The position numbers and the translations under genes were made by a program. From Gymnothorax reevesii (lineage: Eukaryota > Chordata > Actinopteri > Anguilliformes > Muraenidae): a DNA stretch of 64,000 nucleotides. Shown piece by piece: positions 49,611 through 59,574 of the stretch. Within the stretch, counting starts at the first letter, position 1, and each line of letters begins with the position of its first letter. Below the pieces are notes generated by a model. It did not search any database. It was not told the DNA's origin and saw nothing but the letters and a program-made list of their open reading frames with translations. Location: NCBI GenBank assembly GCA_029721435.1, contig CM056583.1, positions 79,054,620 to 79,118,619 of the forward strand, in the 5' to 3' direction.

Positions 49611-50880
49611 TCACTCCATTGAGAACATTAATACAATGCTAGTATTAAGAATTATTATTGTTATTGTCTTTATTCGTACTCATAGTACAGGTTGGTATTG
49701 ACACATACAAACATATACTCATACATATATATCTACATACACATACATAAATTTCTCTCACTCACATAACAACATTTGCCCCACAATATCAAGATAAAGG
49801 AGGCTATTTTTTTTTCCTCTGTTTTTTTTTTTCCTTCAGTTAACTGTTCGTAGTGAGTTACCTCTAGCATTTCCATGCTGGGATCATTGTGTATCTGACA
49901 TGCTTGATTGTTCATTCATTTGCTAATGTTAAATTTAATCTGTTAAATATACAGATTCTAAATAATTTTACTTGCATTTGATACCAAGAAAAATAAAAGT
50001 ACTTGTTCAAGTTTATCAAAAAATAATTGTGCTTTTTAGAGTTTACCACATGTTCCATCCATGGTTTGCGAACTGTATTAGTACAGAATTTCAGCTGACT
50101 GGCCAAGACACCCACTGACTGTACCAGTAAGGCACTGTGTTTCAAGTAGAATACAATAAATGATTGGCATAAAATTTAAAAATATGCTGAAAATAACTGG
50201 ATAAAATACTGTACCGTGCAAATTTCACCGTACACTACCAGAGCTGTCTTCACAATAGCAAAATTCTCCAATGCAGAGTGATCAGTGGTAAAGTCCCACA
50301 GAGACCCTGGTGATATTCATGGCTTAGTGCTCATGTCATTGTGTTGTGCCCAAAATGGTTACTGTCACATTCTGGCTACTAGACTCTATACTACTGCGCT
50401 GAGTAACATGAAATAACCAGTATTTACTGGCACAGTATGCAGTATGAATAGTATACATCAAGTATGCAATTCTGAACACAGTCATGCATTTGTTCTTTTT
50501 TTGAACAACTTCAATACACCTTCCCCTTCTTCCCCTTCTAAACTGGCAAATACATCAGCTTGGCGAGCTGGCAAGCAAGACTGATTAGGTTATTTTTTAT
50601 TCATGTTTATCTGAAAATTTCTGTTTATTGTTTATTATGAAGTGTGTTTCCCATTTCTGGCACTGCATCGGTAATTTCGGAAATCAATCTCCTTTGTGGT
50701 CTTTCTGCCTGAGTTAATTCCTTGTTTCTGTGCTAGCCAGACTGTCACTCCAGAATTTTCTGTCATTTAAGTTTGGCCTTTAGTTGTTCTATAATGAGCT
50801 TTCACACATACATTCACTCACAGACATAATTTCTCTAGCCTCCATCTGACAATATTTGCACCATGGTGCTCTTGAGGGAG
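49611..50880. other. Non-genic AT-rich DNA
   Basis: No gene recognised. There is a short degenerate run of catacatacat (49707-49750). A similar patch (acataa, tttctct, then atttgcncca) occurs near 49746 and again near 50824, which may be an old duplication. Minus-strand ORFs of 60-77 codons here look like chance. Confidence 0.45.
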
Positions 50881-51240
50881 TGATTGGTGTAGGTCCTGGC
50901 GTCAGTTGCTTTCCAACACCTCAGCAACATACAATAGTTGCGAGCGAATTCACCCCAAATCGGCTCTGCGAATGCGCAGTGACACACGTGAACAGGTGCG
51001 TCATGTCATAGCTGTTGCTTTACTGTGTGTTTTAGAATGGCTGGTACACTGTATTGACCAATCAAAATCCAGGACAGGAACTACCTGTTTCATAAATTTC
51101 ACTATGCCATTTAGAAATTTTTTTTCTCTAATTTTTCAGGCAAATTATCTCCCAGCAACTGCAATAGTTATCACTCAGTTGCCATATCATTGCAGTAAAA
51201 CTATGACGCTCTTGAAAAGTAGCCATCTAAAATAAAAAAA
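50881..51240. repeat. Possible old DNA-transposon remnant, promoter-like motifs
   Basis: The stretch contains a CG-bearing block (gcgaatgcgcagtgacacacgtg, near 50967, of which tgcgcagtgacacacgtg is the core) and tattgaccaatcaaaatcc near 51053. The latter resembles the end of a repeat common in fish. CCAAT and CACGTG motifs could be promoter-like, but no transcript is evident. Confidence 0.3.
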
Positions 51241-51495
51241 CTAACACTAAAATACTTTTCTATCTTTGCTGTAAGTAAATTTAACTTTGAAATTTCAAAC
51301 CATTTAATGGGGAGAGTAGCATTTGCAAGCTGAAGCAACCTACGTAAGCCAATCCTTGAAAAACAATAAAAGTAACGCATAAATCAGTAAACAGCCTTTT
51401 TTGTGACTGCAATATAGCCAAGACATTGTCATGAATAGCAATCATCTTGTAAGAAATTGTCACAAGACCTTTCAAAATGGATCAGAAGCAGGAAA

Positions 51496-51920
51496 TGTTC
51501 CCATAAGGGGACAATTTACTCAGAGGACACCACTATGTCCCTTTAATGTCCCATTTAGCTCCTTTTGACAGGAAATAAGACAGTAAAAGTGACTCATTTC
51601 TCTGAATCTGGGCGCTCTATAATTTTTATGATCGCACTCATGTGCACCTCTGCAGGCAGATCGACCGATCTATCAATCAGACTGTCAGTTAATCAATAAA
51701 TCATAAAAAGCAGCACGGGTCCATTTACAATTAAACTGTCACAATGCAAGCTACAATGGATGGCAGCAATAAAAATTCTAGTTATTAAATAATTACTGCA
51801 ACAACGTCTTTTTTGTTGTAATGATAAATTCATCTCTCCTTGCATATACACTGTGGCAATAAGGTGTCGCAGTTACCAGTTACTGTCAAAAATGATGCTG
51901 GGCAGAAAAGAAGATCATTT
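51496..51920. promoter_or_regulatory. Candidate conserved non-coding element 1
   Basis: Single-copy, without repeats or ORFs. It holds a dense set of homeodomain-type sites: ATCAATCA (51672-51679, a PBX/HOX type), CTGTCA (51682-51687, a MEIS type), and taatcaataaatcata directly after. Together with low complexity bias and mixed base use, it looks like developmental enhancer DNA. Judged by eye only. Confidence 0.35.
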
Positions 51921-52204
51921 GTATGTGTCTCACAGCAAGGCGTCTGCAGTACCACAAAGAAATAAATAAATAAACAAAGACTGAAGCGTACCTGAGGCAC
52001 TACTTTAGGTGCAATGAAATATGGCTTTGTGCAGTTGTGTGCCTTATTCGCCCAAAGAAAGCATGGGATTAATGAGAGAGGTTCCTCGCAAGGTCACCAT
52101 CACCTTCACAAATCCCTTCACCTGGGTTTTTTTTTTTTTTTTCTGTTTCTCAGTTCTTTTGTTTTGCGAGAAAGGCTCCCAACTGGCTCTCAATCTTTCA
52201 CCGT

Positions 52205-52500
52205 GACAGGGCCTCTGGGTAATGGATGAGACGGAGTAGGGGAAATGTCTAATGGTGTACCCTGGCCCTGGCACACGCTAATGTCCCTCAAATAAGTCCT
52301 CAGTCCTCATAATTTGCTGCGACAGCGCGGGTCAATCTTGCGTGCCCTGCCATTAAAGCTCCACGGTTATCAATCACCCTTAATGTAGATGCACTCCACT
52401 CGGCTGTTATCACCGCAAAAGAGTATCATTTGTGAGTAATGCTCCAATGTGATCATCGGTGCTCCACAAAACCTTGATTATTGCTCTCTGATGCTGGTTT
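52205..52500. promoter_or_regulatory. Candidate conserved non-coding element 2
   Basis: Balanced-composition single-copy DNA in an otherwise AT-rich desert. Motifs include ATCAATCA (52369-52376), ccttaatgtag, ggctgttatcaccgc and gtgatcatcgg. A T-run at 52129-52142 precedes it. No ORF of note. The style is that of vertebrate conserved enhancers, but conservation is not shown here. Confidence 0.35.
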
Positions 52501-52849
52501 ATTTTCCTATAAATTCATATTTGCGAAAACGTATTGCAGCGCAGACGCATATTTGTTTTGGTTTTGAAGAGAAATTCATTTGATGAAATCAGATTCTGTT
52601 GCAAAGGCTCATTCACCGTTTGTAACCTTGGACTTTATGATTATGTTGCCTCTGTATGCATATCAATCAACAATTTATTCAACCAAGCAAACCTGTTCAT
52701 TGTCCTTGTAAGCCCCTTACTGACAAAGCAGCAGGTTGTTACAGACTTCCATGATGCACATGAGTTCAACTACAGCTTGTAGCATATTCTAGGGTCTGTA
52801 AGGGGCTGCAGCATTATTGGTTTCTGTAATCTAAATCATTCCCATCAAT

Positions 52850-53265
52850 GCCCCAGGTACCCACACATGAGTCTGATAAACTGCTTAATCTCAAACACGG
52901 CGCTTCATGTTAGGTCCTCATTTATTACAGTCGATCACCGCAGGGTACACTCGCTCTTGACACAAAGTACTTATTGTGAACACTCCTGCCATAGAATCTA
53001 CGGAAACATCATTAACATGGGACCCATTAAGGGGTGTAATGGTTTAATTTGTCACGCACCCAGTTTATTAAAATCTGTTAAGGTGTGAAATATAGCTGGC
53101 CCGTGAAGACAGTTTAATCCCTCAGTAAGGAAACAAAGTGAAACCTTATCAGCTCGATCTCTTCATTATGACATTAAAGTGATGGATATTGTTATTAAAC
53201 TTAAGGAAGTGCACTGCCTTATTATAATCCATAAAGATTACGAATTGAACCCCATTTTAAACTGG
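52850..53265. promoter_or_regulatory. Candidate conserved non-coding element 3
   Basis: Another single-copy stretch with many homeodomain-like cores (gcttaatctc, cattaacatg, ggtttaattt, tttattaaaatc, gacattaaagtg). It has no repeats and no convincing ORF. Possibly one regulatory block with element 2, which ends 350 bases before. Confidence 0.3.
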
Positions 53266-53340
53266 AAGGCCGGTTTAAGTGTCTAAATTACATTTTTGAC
53301 ATTGTATTATTTCTGTAGTTGGTGAGAGTGTAATTACTCT

Positions 53341-53420
53341 GTGTGTGTGTGTGTGTGTGTGTCTGTGTCTGTGCGCGTGCATGCAGGCACGTGTGTCTAT
53401 GTGTGCGACTGGGTGCGTCA
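53341..53420. repeat. GT microsatellite
   Basis: Eleven pure GT units (53341-53362), followed by degenerate gtctgtgtctgtgcgcgtgc and further gt-rich sequence. Confidence 0.95.
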
Positions 53421-54715
53421 TTACGTTCAGCACTGAGCTTCAAATCTTGCATCTACAACAAAATTCAAGAAAAAGGCTAAAATTATTCCATTGATGTGTC
53501 ACACAGCAGTATATTCAGACTAAAAGTTGTCAAGATTGGTTTCAGGACATTCGACTGAAAGGGGATGTTACTGCTTTTGCCTCCTAGTAAATGTCTATGA
53601 TCTCCATTAAATGTAATGGAATTTCTCATTCCTTCCCCAGCGAGGATCATAAATCCATACATCACAGCAGGCCACAGATAATGCCCTCCACTCACTCCAC
53701 TCAAAGGGGTTCCAGTACCGCTTCTTGACACAGAAAGCGGTTCCATTTTCTCAATTTTATAATGATGTTTCACAATATTTACCACGCAATATTCTAGCCT
53801 TGCTTTTGTTGCAAATGGTGAATAATGTATTTTCAATGTGCAGGATTTTGGAACATTATTTTTGAGGTCACTATTCATTGTTTAAAGGATTTATTACAGA
53901 CAAGTGATGTCGCTGCTTTTATTGATATGCAGTTCTCTTGGGAATATTTTTCTTTTTAAATATTTCAAGGCATTGACACAGTGCATGGTAGTTAGTAAAT
54001 TTTCTTAATATTCACTATATCTGGTTTGTCATAGAAAGGAATAGTTCACCAGATCATAGTAACTGTAACAGTTGGTTATAAATTATTGCCATAAAATGTG
54101 TTGGGAGAATATTTATATGGCACATGTTATATCCAAAACTATTTCTGTGAGAAAGCTAGGAATATTTATATTTCATTTAAAAAAAAAACACTTTCTGGTC
54201 TGATGTCCTTACCAGTGGAAAAACCGTTCTCAATACACCCATTTTATTTCACTGCAAAGACACTACTGTGCACACAAACCACTGCTCTGCATTATTTATG
54301 GATGCATTTCCCAGTCATACATCATGCTTTTATGTATTATTATTGATCACCATATAATGTATAGTGCACATTAATGCTCTGCTATCGTTGAGTGTTTTTT
54401 CTTTGATCCATCAGCTTATAAACAGTTCCAGGAAGTAACTTGCATTGTAATTTGCAATGTACTCAGAATGAATAGACTTCATCTTCTACAAGGAATGTAA
54501 TGGCAACTTCTGAAGATTCACACTTTTACTGATATGATAGAATGAAACCCCCTTGGAAAGAATTTTGATACCAGTATGCTCATTAAAAAAAAAAAAAAAC
54601 ATTAGAAATGAAATGTGCTCTTTAATGCTTATGGTACAACTTGTGAGAATTATGCCTGTAATTTGCTTAAATGCGCTAACTTCTGTAGCAATCGGAGGCT
54701 TTGACATAAATTCTT
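53421..54715. other. Non-genic stretch with one 131-codon minus-strand ORF
   Basis: The longest ORF (53483-53878, minus) reads without any domain I recognise and has no evident transmembrane, signal or zinc-binding pattern. I take it as chance. The remainder is AT-rich with A-runs near 54180 and 54585. Confidence 0.4.
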
Positions 54716-55780
54716 AAGAGCAGCAGATGGCGATATTGAGCTGATTCTTTATCTTGGCTCACAAAGGGAGAACGGAGCTTTGTGTTTCCACCTCTCAAAA
54801 TGCTTTATTATGTACCTGGATTGAAATGGTAGTATATTGGGGTCTATTTTCTTTGAGATATGGCTTGTCCTAAACAAAGACTTAGGAAATTGTGAATCAT
54901 TGTTGTTTGTTGATATTACTTTGAGGTGATATCATTCATGGACTTTACCTGCGGTTATCTGGTATTTCCTACCCCACTGGCTGCAGCCATAGCTTTTAGA
55001 AAACTTCCTTCTAGGAAGGCTTATAAAAGACATGACATATCAGTATTGTCTATGATTAAAAAAAAAAAAAGTCATTCATCATTGTGAGTCGGGTGATTGT
55101 TCCCCTGTGATGAAACCTTTAAAACGACACGGAAACTGCTTAAATGACTGATAGTTTCAGTGAGTTGTGCATTCAAGTTCTCTTGCGGTGGCAATTCCGT
55201 ATTTGCATTGTTCCTATGAATTTACTGAGGAATTAGTACAAATAGCTAATTCAGATTTGACGTGGGAGTTCATCATCGCAATAAAATTGGCCATACGGCC
55301 CGTCGTTGATGATCTACGATGTGTTGTATTTTACGGCTCAATTATTTATCAAATTGGGCTGTTCTGCATGTACTTTGTGCTATCTGAAGTGGAAAAAAAT
55401 GACATATGCTGTTAGGATTATTCTCTTCCTATATCTGTGTCCATTGGCTGAGAAGAATGGGGCCTTTGTGTGTACACAAACACTGCAGCGTGCAGTACTG
55501 CACTTACTGTAGCTGTGCTGGAAATCTCAAGTATGCCTCAAATGCTGGACATCTGTTTTATCTCAACCCTCATCTGTATTTCCACTGCTTTTTCTGTTCT
55601 CTGGAGCCTGCAGAGTCACGCAATGCCTTCAGTCTCCCTGCATGACCTGGTCCTGGTGTAATTCTGTATACCTACTTTTACATTACTGGCCTGTCTGTAC
55701 CCTCAGCGCTCTTTAAATTAACCAATGGTGAGGCTTGATTTGATACCCAGTTTTTTCCATGGGATGTTGCAAATTGCAAT
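54716..55780. other. Single-copy non-genic DNA, partly enhancer-like
   Basis: No gene seen. The part from about 55190 to 55420 (gaggaattagtac, gcaataaaattggcc, tcaattatttatc) has the look of conserved non-coding DNA. Near 54719 gcagcagatggcg matches 11 of 12 core positions of a CTCF-type site. Confidence 0.35.
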
Positions 55781-55789
55781 AACAATAAT

Positions 55790-55816
55790 TGTTATTATTA
55801 TTATTATTATTATTAT
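55790..55816. repeat. TTA microsatellite
   Basis: About eight units of tta/att, followed by degenerate gtagtagtaatag to about 55853. Confidence 0.95.
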
Positions 55817-55995
55817 ATCAGTAGTAGTAATAGTATTGTTAGTAGTTGTAGCAGACGAGGGTTCTGGAAAAACCCGGTCATGTGACATATAGAAGAATTA
55901 TTTTCCATTGGACAATCGGGCGCTGTGTCAAAGGGAATTTGTTCATACGCAAGTGAGCCCATCATTTTGAAGATAAGTACTCAAGATTCATTAAT

Positions 55996-56103
55996 ATGAC
56001 AGGTGGCTGCACTTATGGATGCAACAATAGGTCGGAGAAAGGCCACAAAATATGTACGTTTCCTGCTGATCCAGAAAGAACTAAATTGTGTGTAAATAAA
56101 TAA
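55996..56103 (+). pseudogene. THAP-domain N-terminal fragment
   Basis: A 35-codon ORF starts with ATG and reads MTGGCTYGCNNRSEKGHKIC, then TFPADPERTKLCV. This is the opening of a THAP zinc finger (first C-x3-C pair, then the F-P-x-D-P-E-R-x-K-L block). The distal Cys and His of the C2CH site are not encoded, because the frame ends four codons later. The change to nonsense follows ttgtgt/gtaaat, which could be a splice donor, so this may be exon 1 of a THAP gene or a P-/Kolobok-like transposase. It could equally be a decayed piece. An inverted CCAAT (ccattgg) lies about 90 bases upstream. No second THAP exon was found downstream. Confidence 0.6.
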
Positions 56104-56622
56104 AATTCCCTGTACTTGACAGTCTATGGTTGCCTACAATGTTGCTCGTCAAGATTAGCCACATCAGACCGATGACAGCGACTCCATTTATAATTAGCTA
56201 TAAGATGCGATTAAGCCACTTCCAAGGTCTGTCCTGATCAGTGTCAATCATTTTTCACCAAAAAAAAAGGTAGATGGGCTGTATGGAAACTACCAAGTAT
56301 TTACTTTGGCTAAACAGCAACCTGATAAGGTCAGTTCAGATTTTTTTTTTTTTTTTTTGTGTGATAATCAGCTGATTACTGATGATCAAAATGCCTTCTA
56401 ATTCTGAGGAGCAGTTGGATAATAATGCCACTGAAGCTCTAATGTACTGACCAGGAGCAAAACATTTTTTTGCCACCTAATTAAGTGTGCATAAAAAAAT
56501 TTAAATCAGCTTAAATGTACGCTATATTTAAAATATAGCTGCTTTACCTTGTTATCAGCCCTATCTTTTGGAGGGAACGTTTTCTCAAGCGTAGCAAGTT
56601 AGCCTGCCAGTTAGCCTTCTTA
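56104..56622. other. No gene recognised downstream of the THAP fragment
   Basis: AT-rich sequence with an A-run near 56260 and a T-run at 56340-56359. A 20-codon ATG-started frame near 56383 is too short to judge. It ends in TTA, the target duplication of the next element. Confidence 0.4.
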
Positions 56623-57012
56623 GAGCCGGTTCATACTGTGCGCAAGGTGCGTGGGCGTGAACGCTAGGCAACGCATCGAGCAACGTAAAGTAGCCATCCT
56701 GCGTCCTTGCGTAGCAAAGTGTGTCGTCCAAATTTTTGCAACTCGTCGCGTCGACCGTGTATTTCTGTGAGATTCCAATAGGGCAGATAAAGCAAATAAT
56801 GCGCCATACGCAGTGTTCAACACACCAAAAAGAAAAAAGAAGGAGGAGGAGAAGAAGAAGACTTTGCTGCCCCCTACTGCATGAGCAGTGTACTGCTTTT
56901 TAATGAGGCACAGCCCAGAAAGGGACGCACGTTCAGGATTCTCTGTGAACGGAATGGAGCGGACCTGTGCTCGCGTTCGCTCGTGTACCTTGTGTAGAGT
57001 ATGAACCCGCTC
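56623..57012. mobile_element. Harbinger-type MITE (390 bp) with TTA target duplication
   Basis: The left end GAGCCGGTTCATACT and the right end AGTATGAACCCGCTC are inverted repeats with one mismatch, and the similarity extends about 28 bases. TTA lies on both sides (56620-56622 and 57013-57015), the 3-bp duplication typical of PIF/Harbinger. The interior has an A/G-rich run (56826-56861) and no transposase. ctgccccctactgca near 56867 resembles a CTCF site on the minus strand. Confidence 0.8.
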
Positions 57013-57423
57013 TTATTCCTCACCTGTCGCGTGCTTGTAAAAGTTCTCAGTCAAATAATTACAAACCCGAAACCAGTGAAGTTGGCACGTTGTGTAAATC
57101 GTATATAAAAACAGAATACAATGATTTGCAAATCCTTAACAACCTATACTCAATTGAATACACTGCAAAGACAAGTTACTTGATGTTCGAACAGGTAAAC
57201 TTTGTAATTTTTTGCAAATATTAGCTCATTTGGAATTTGATGCCTGCAACATGTTTCAAAAAAGCTGGCACAAGTGGCGAAAAAGACTGAGAGAGTTGAG
57301 GAAAGCTCATCAAACACTTATTTGGAACATCCCACAGGTGAATGGGCTAATTGGGAACAGGTGGGTGCCATGATTGGGTATAAAAGCAGCTTCCCTGAAA
57401 TGCTCAGTCATTCACAAACAAGG

Positions 57424-58428
57424 ATGGGGCGAGGGGTCACCACTTAGTGAACAAATGCATGAGCTGATTGTCGAACAGTTTAAAAACAACATTCCTCAAC
57501 GAGCTATTGCAAGAAATTTAGGGATTTCATCATCTACGGTCCGTAATATCGTCAAAAGGTTCAGAGAATCTGGAGAAATCACTGCACGTAAGCGACAAGG
57601 CCGAAAACCAACATTGAATGCCTGTGACCTTCGATCCCTCAGGCGGTACTGCATCAAAAACCGACATCAGCGTGTAAAGGACATCGCCACATGGGCTCAG
57701 GAACACGTCAGAAAACCACTGTTCGTCACTACATCTGCAAGTGCAAGTTAAAACCCTACAATGCAAAGCAAAAACCATTTATCCACAGCACCCAGAAACG
57801 CTGTCGGCTTCGCTGGGCCCAAGCTCATCTAAGATGGACTAATGCAAAGTGGAAAAGTGTTCTGTGGTCTGACAAGTCCACATTTCAAATTGTTTTTGGA
57901 AACTGTGGACGTCGTGTCCTCCGGACCAAAGAGGAAAAGAACCATCCGGACTGTTATAGGTGCAGAGTTCAAAAGCCAGCATCTGTGATAGTATGGGGGT
58001 GTATTGGTGCCCAAGGCATGGGCAACTTACACATATGTGACGGCACCATTAATGCTGAAAGGTACATACAGGTTTTGGAGCAATATATGTCGCCATCCAA
58101 GCAACGTCTTTTTCATGGATGCCCCTGCTTATTTCAGCAAGACAATGCCAAGCCACATTCTGCACGTGTTACAACAGCATGGCTGCATAGTAAAAGAGTG
58201 CGGGTACTAGACAGGCCTGCCTGTAGTCCAGACCTGTCTCCTAATGTGTGGCGCATTATGAAGCATAAAATACGACAACAGAGACCCCGGACTGTTGAAC
58301 AATTTAAGCTGTACATCAAGCAAGAATGGGAAAGAGTTCCACCTGAAAAACTTCAAAAATTGGTCTCCTCAGTTCCCAAACGTTTACTGAGTGTCGTTAA
58401 AAGGAAAGGCGATGTAACACAGTGGTAA
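57424..58428 (+). pseudogene. Tc1-like transposase, inactive
   Basis: The product would be a DD34E-type transposase that cuts and joins DNA at TA sites. Visible parts, in order: a helix-turn-helix (QRAIARNLGISSSTVRNIVK), a GRPR-like linker (RQGRKP), then the catalytic core. The first Asp is in WSDKSTF (57871-57873) and the second in QQDNAKP (58141-58143). The usual SPDLSP block is followed directly by NVW (58236-58247), so the two residues that contain the catalytic Glu are deleted. A probable extra G near 57434 shifts the first ATG out of frame. A loss of about a dozen bases near 57715 shifts frame again between 57751 and 57691. At least three independent defects make this copy dead. Confidence 0.9.
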
Positions 58429-58595
58429 AAAGGCCCCTGTGCCAACTTTTTTGCAATGTGTTGCTGCCTTTAAATTCTAAGTTAATGATTATTTGCAAAA
58501 AAAAAAAAAAAGAATTTTCTCAGTTTGAACATTAAAAATCTTGTCTTTGCAGTGTATCCAACTGAATATAAATTGAAAAGGATTTGCAAATCATT

Positions 58596-58947
58596 ACCTT
58601 CGCCAGCGACTTCGCTGACGAAGGTAATGTTTTGATCCCCATGTATTTATTTGTTTGTGTGTCTGTCTGTCTGTCTGTCTGTGTGTATGTGTATCGAATA
58701 ACTCAAAAAGTACCGAACGGAATTTCATAAAATTTGGTGGGTTGATTTGGGATGACCTGAGGATCAATCGATTAGATTTTGGGAGTGATCGGGTCAAAGG
58801 TCAAGGTCAAGGCCACGAAAAGGTCAAAACCGACTTTCGGCCATATCTCGGTCAATTTTTATCCGATTGGCATGAAACCAACGCCCGTGGCGAGGGATTC
58901 AGTGGCGTCGGCGAAGGTATGCGCTCTACCGAGTGCCCGTTCTAGTT
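58596..58947 (+). mobile_element. MITE-like repeat inserted in the Tc1 right terminal repeat
   Basis: The Tc1 inverted repeat predicts atcattgtattctg. Here it is split between catt and tgtatt by about 350 bases. The insert starts with a near-perfect hairpin (accttcgccagcga, then ttcgctgacgaaggt, 58596-58625) and ends gagtgcccgttctag. It has a gtct microsatellite (58659-58684) and a run of ggtcaaaggtcaaggtcaag near 58794. The duplication at the site is at most TT, so its class is unclear. I recall similar dispersed repeats in fish. No coding. Confidence 0.8.
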
Positions 58948-58997
58948 GTATTCTGTTTTTATCTACGATTTACATAACGTTGTAATGTGAATATAGG

Positions 58998-59011
58998 CCA
59001 CTAGATGGCAG
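58998..59011 (+). promoter_or_regulatory. CTCF-type motif in the LTR
   Basis: ccactagatggcag matches the CCASYAGRKGGC core at every position. It could act as an insulator-type site brought in by the element, if unmethylated and accessible. Chance occurrence cannot be excluded. Confidence 0.4.
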
Positions 59012-59136
59012 TATTTACCTTTTTTTTTGTTAAGCTCAGACTGGAGTCATGTTTAGACATGTCCTGGACATGTCTGGGGCAAGTCTCAGAAAATTAAAAA
59101 AAAGAGGTCTAAATGTGGGTGGGGTCTGCAAAAGAG

Positions 59137-59145
59137 TATATAAGG
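59137..59145 (+). promoter_or_regulatory. TATA box of the LTR
   Basis: tatataagg lies 157 bases into the LTR and about 230 bases before the ATTAAA signal, a usual arrangement for a Pol II LTR promoter. Confidence 0.6.
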
Positions 59146-59461
59146 AAAAGAATTGAGACAGTAAAGTAGTAGGAGAAATTGCAAGAAGATGACCAGACCT
59201 GCCATTCTGTTCAAGACCTGTGACGTTTCTTTTGTGGATTTCTTTGCCTGTGTTTGAGCATTTTCATTATCCAGGACATCACCAAGCCACCCCACAAAAA
59301 GGGACTGTAAATATTTCTTTTTTTTTCCTATTCAATCTTGGTCAGTTTAGTTAGTTGTTGTGTTGAATTAAATGTGTTTAAGTTTTTAAAACTGTGTCTG
59401 TCATCCCTTGCTGTTGCTGTTGTGTTGTAGATTGTAATAAGAAATTGGGGCCATAACAAAT

Positions 59462-59482
59462 TGGGGGCTCAAGGTCCGGGAT
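59462..59482 (+). promoter_or_regulatory. Primer-binding site, tRNA-Pro-like with a 3-base insertion
   Basis: tgggggctc (59462-59470) and gtccgggat (59474-59482) are the two halves of the 18-base site complementary to the 3' end of tRNA-Pro in murine leukaemia-type retroviruses. Here aag separates them. It lies three bases after the LTR, as expected. Confidence 0.7.
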
Positions 59483-59574
59483 AGACCATTTTGTGAGTCA
59501 TTTATTAAAAATCTAACATTTCAAATTGTAAAATTGATTTTTTTTAATTGAATACATATATATTGACAACAGCA

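Larger units (their letters stand above)
57060..58980 (+). mobile_element. Tc1-like transposon, interrupted at its right end
   Basis: The element begins at a TA (57060-57061) with caaacccg. It has long inverted repeats of about 220 bases. The left one spans 57061-57285. The right one starts near 58430, runs to 58595, and resumes at 58948-58980 after an inserted repeat. Each repeat carries direct-repeat motifs of the IR/DR type: gttggcac (57080-57087) and gctggcac (57263-57270) on the left, with gtgccaac (58440-58447) on the right. The outer right motif is missing because an LTR element begins at 58981. The outer part of the right repeat should lie beyond the window, after the 3' LTR. Confidence 0.85.
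58981..59458 (+). repeat. 5' LTR of Gypsy (Gmr1-like) element
   Basis: It begins TGTAATG and ends CATAACA, an inverted pair with one mismatch and the usual TG...CA ends. The left boundary coincides exactly with the point where the Tc1 terminal repeat stops matching. A TATA box (tatataagg, 59137-59145) and ATTAAA (59367-59372) are in the order promoter, then polyadenylation signal. ccactagatggcag at 58998-59011 fits the CTCF core consensus. The 3' LTR lies beyond the window, so the pair cannot be compared. Confidence 0.8.

Noticed and set aside
53483..53878. 131-codon minus-strand ORF as a gene
   Set aside because: No recognisable motif, no splice context, and one ORF of this size is expected by chance in this much sequence.
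57829..58014. Minus-strand ORFs opposite the Tc1 transposase
   Set aside because: They are shadows of the transposase coding frame.
58981..59030. LTR starting at the tgttaag at 59028
   Set aside because: The start at 58981 pairs better with the 3' end (TGTAATG with CATAACA) and coincides with the break in the Tc1 repeat.
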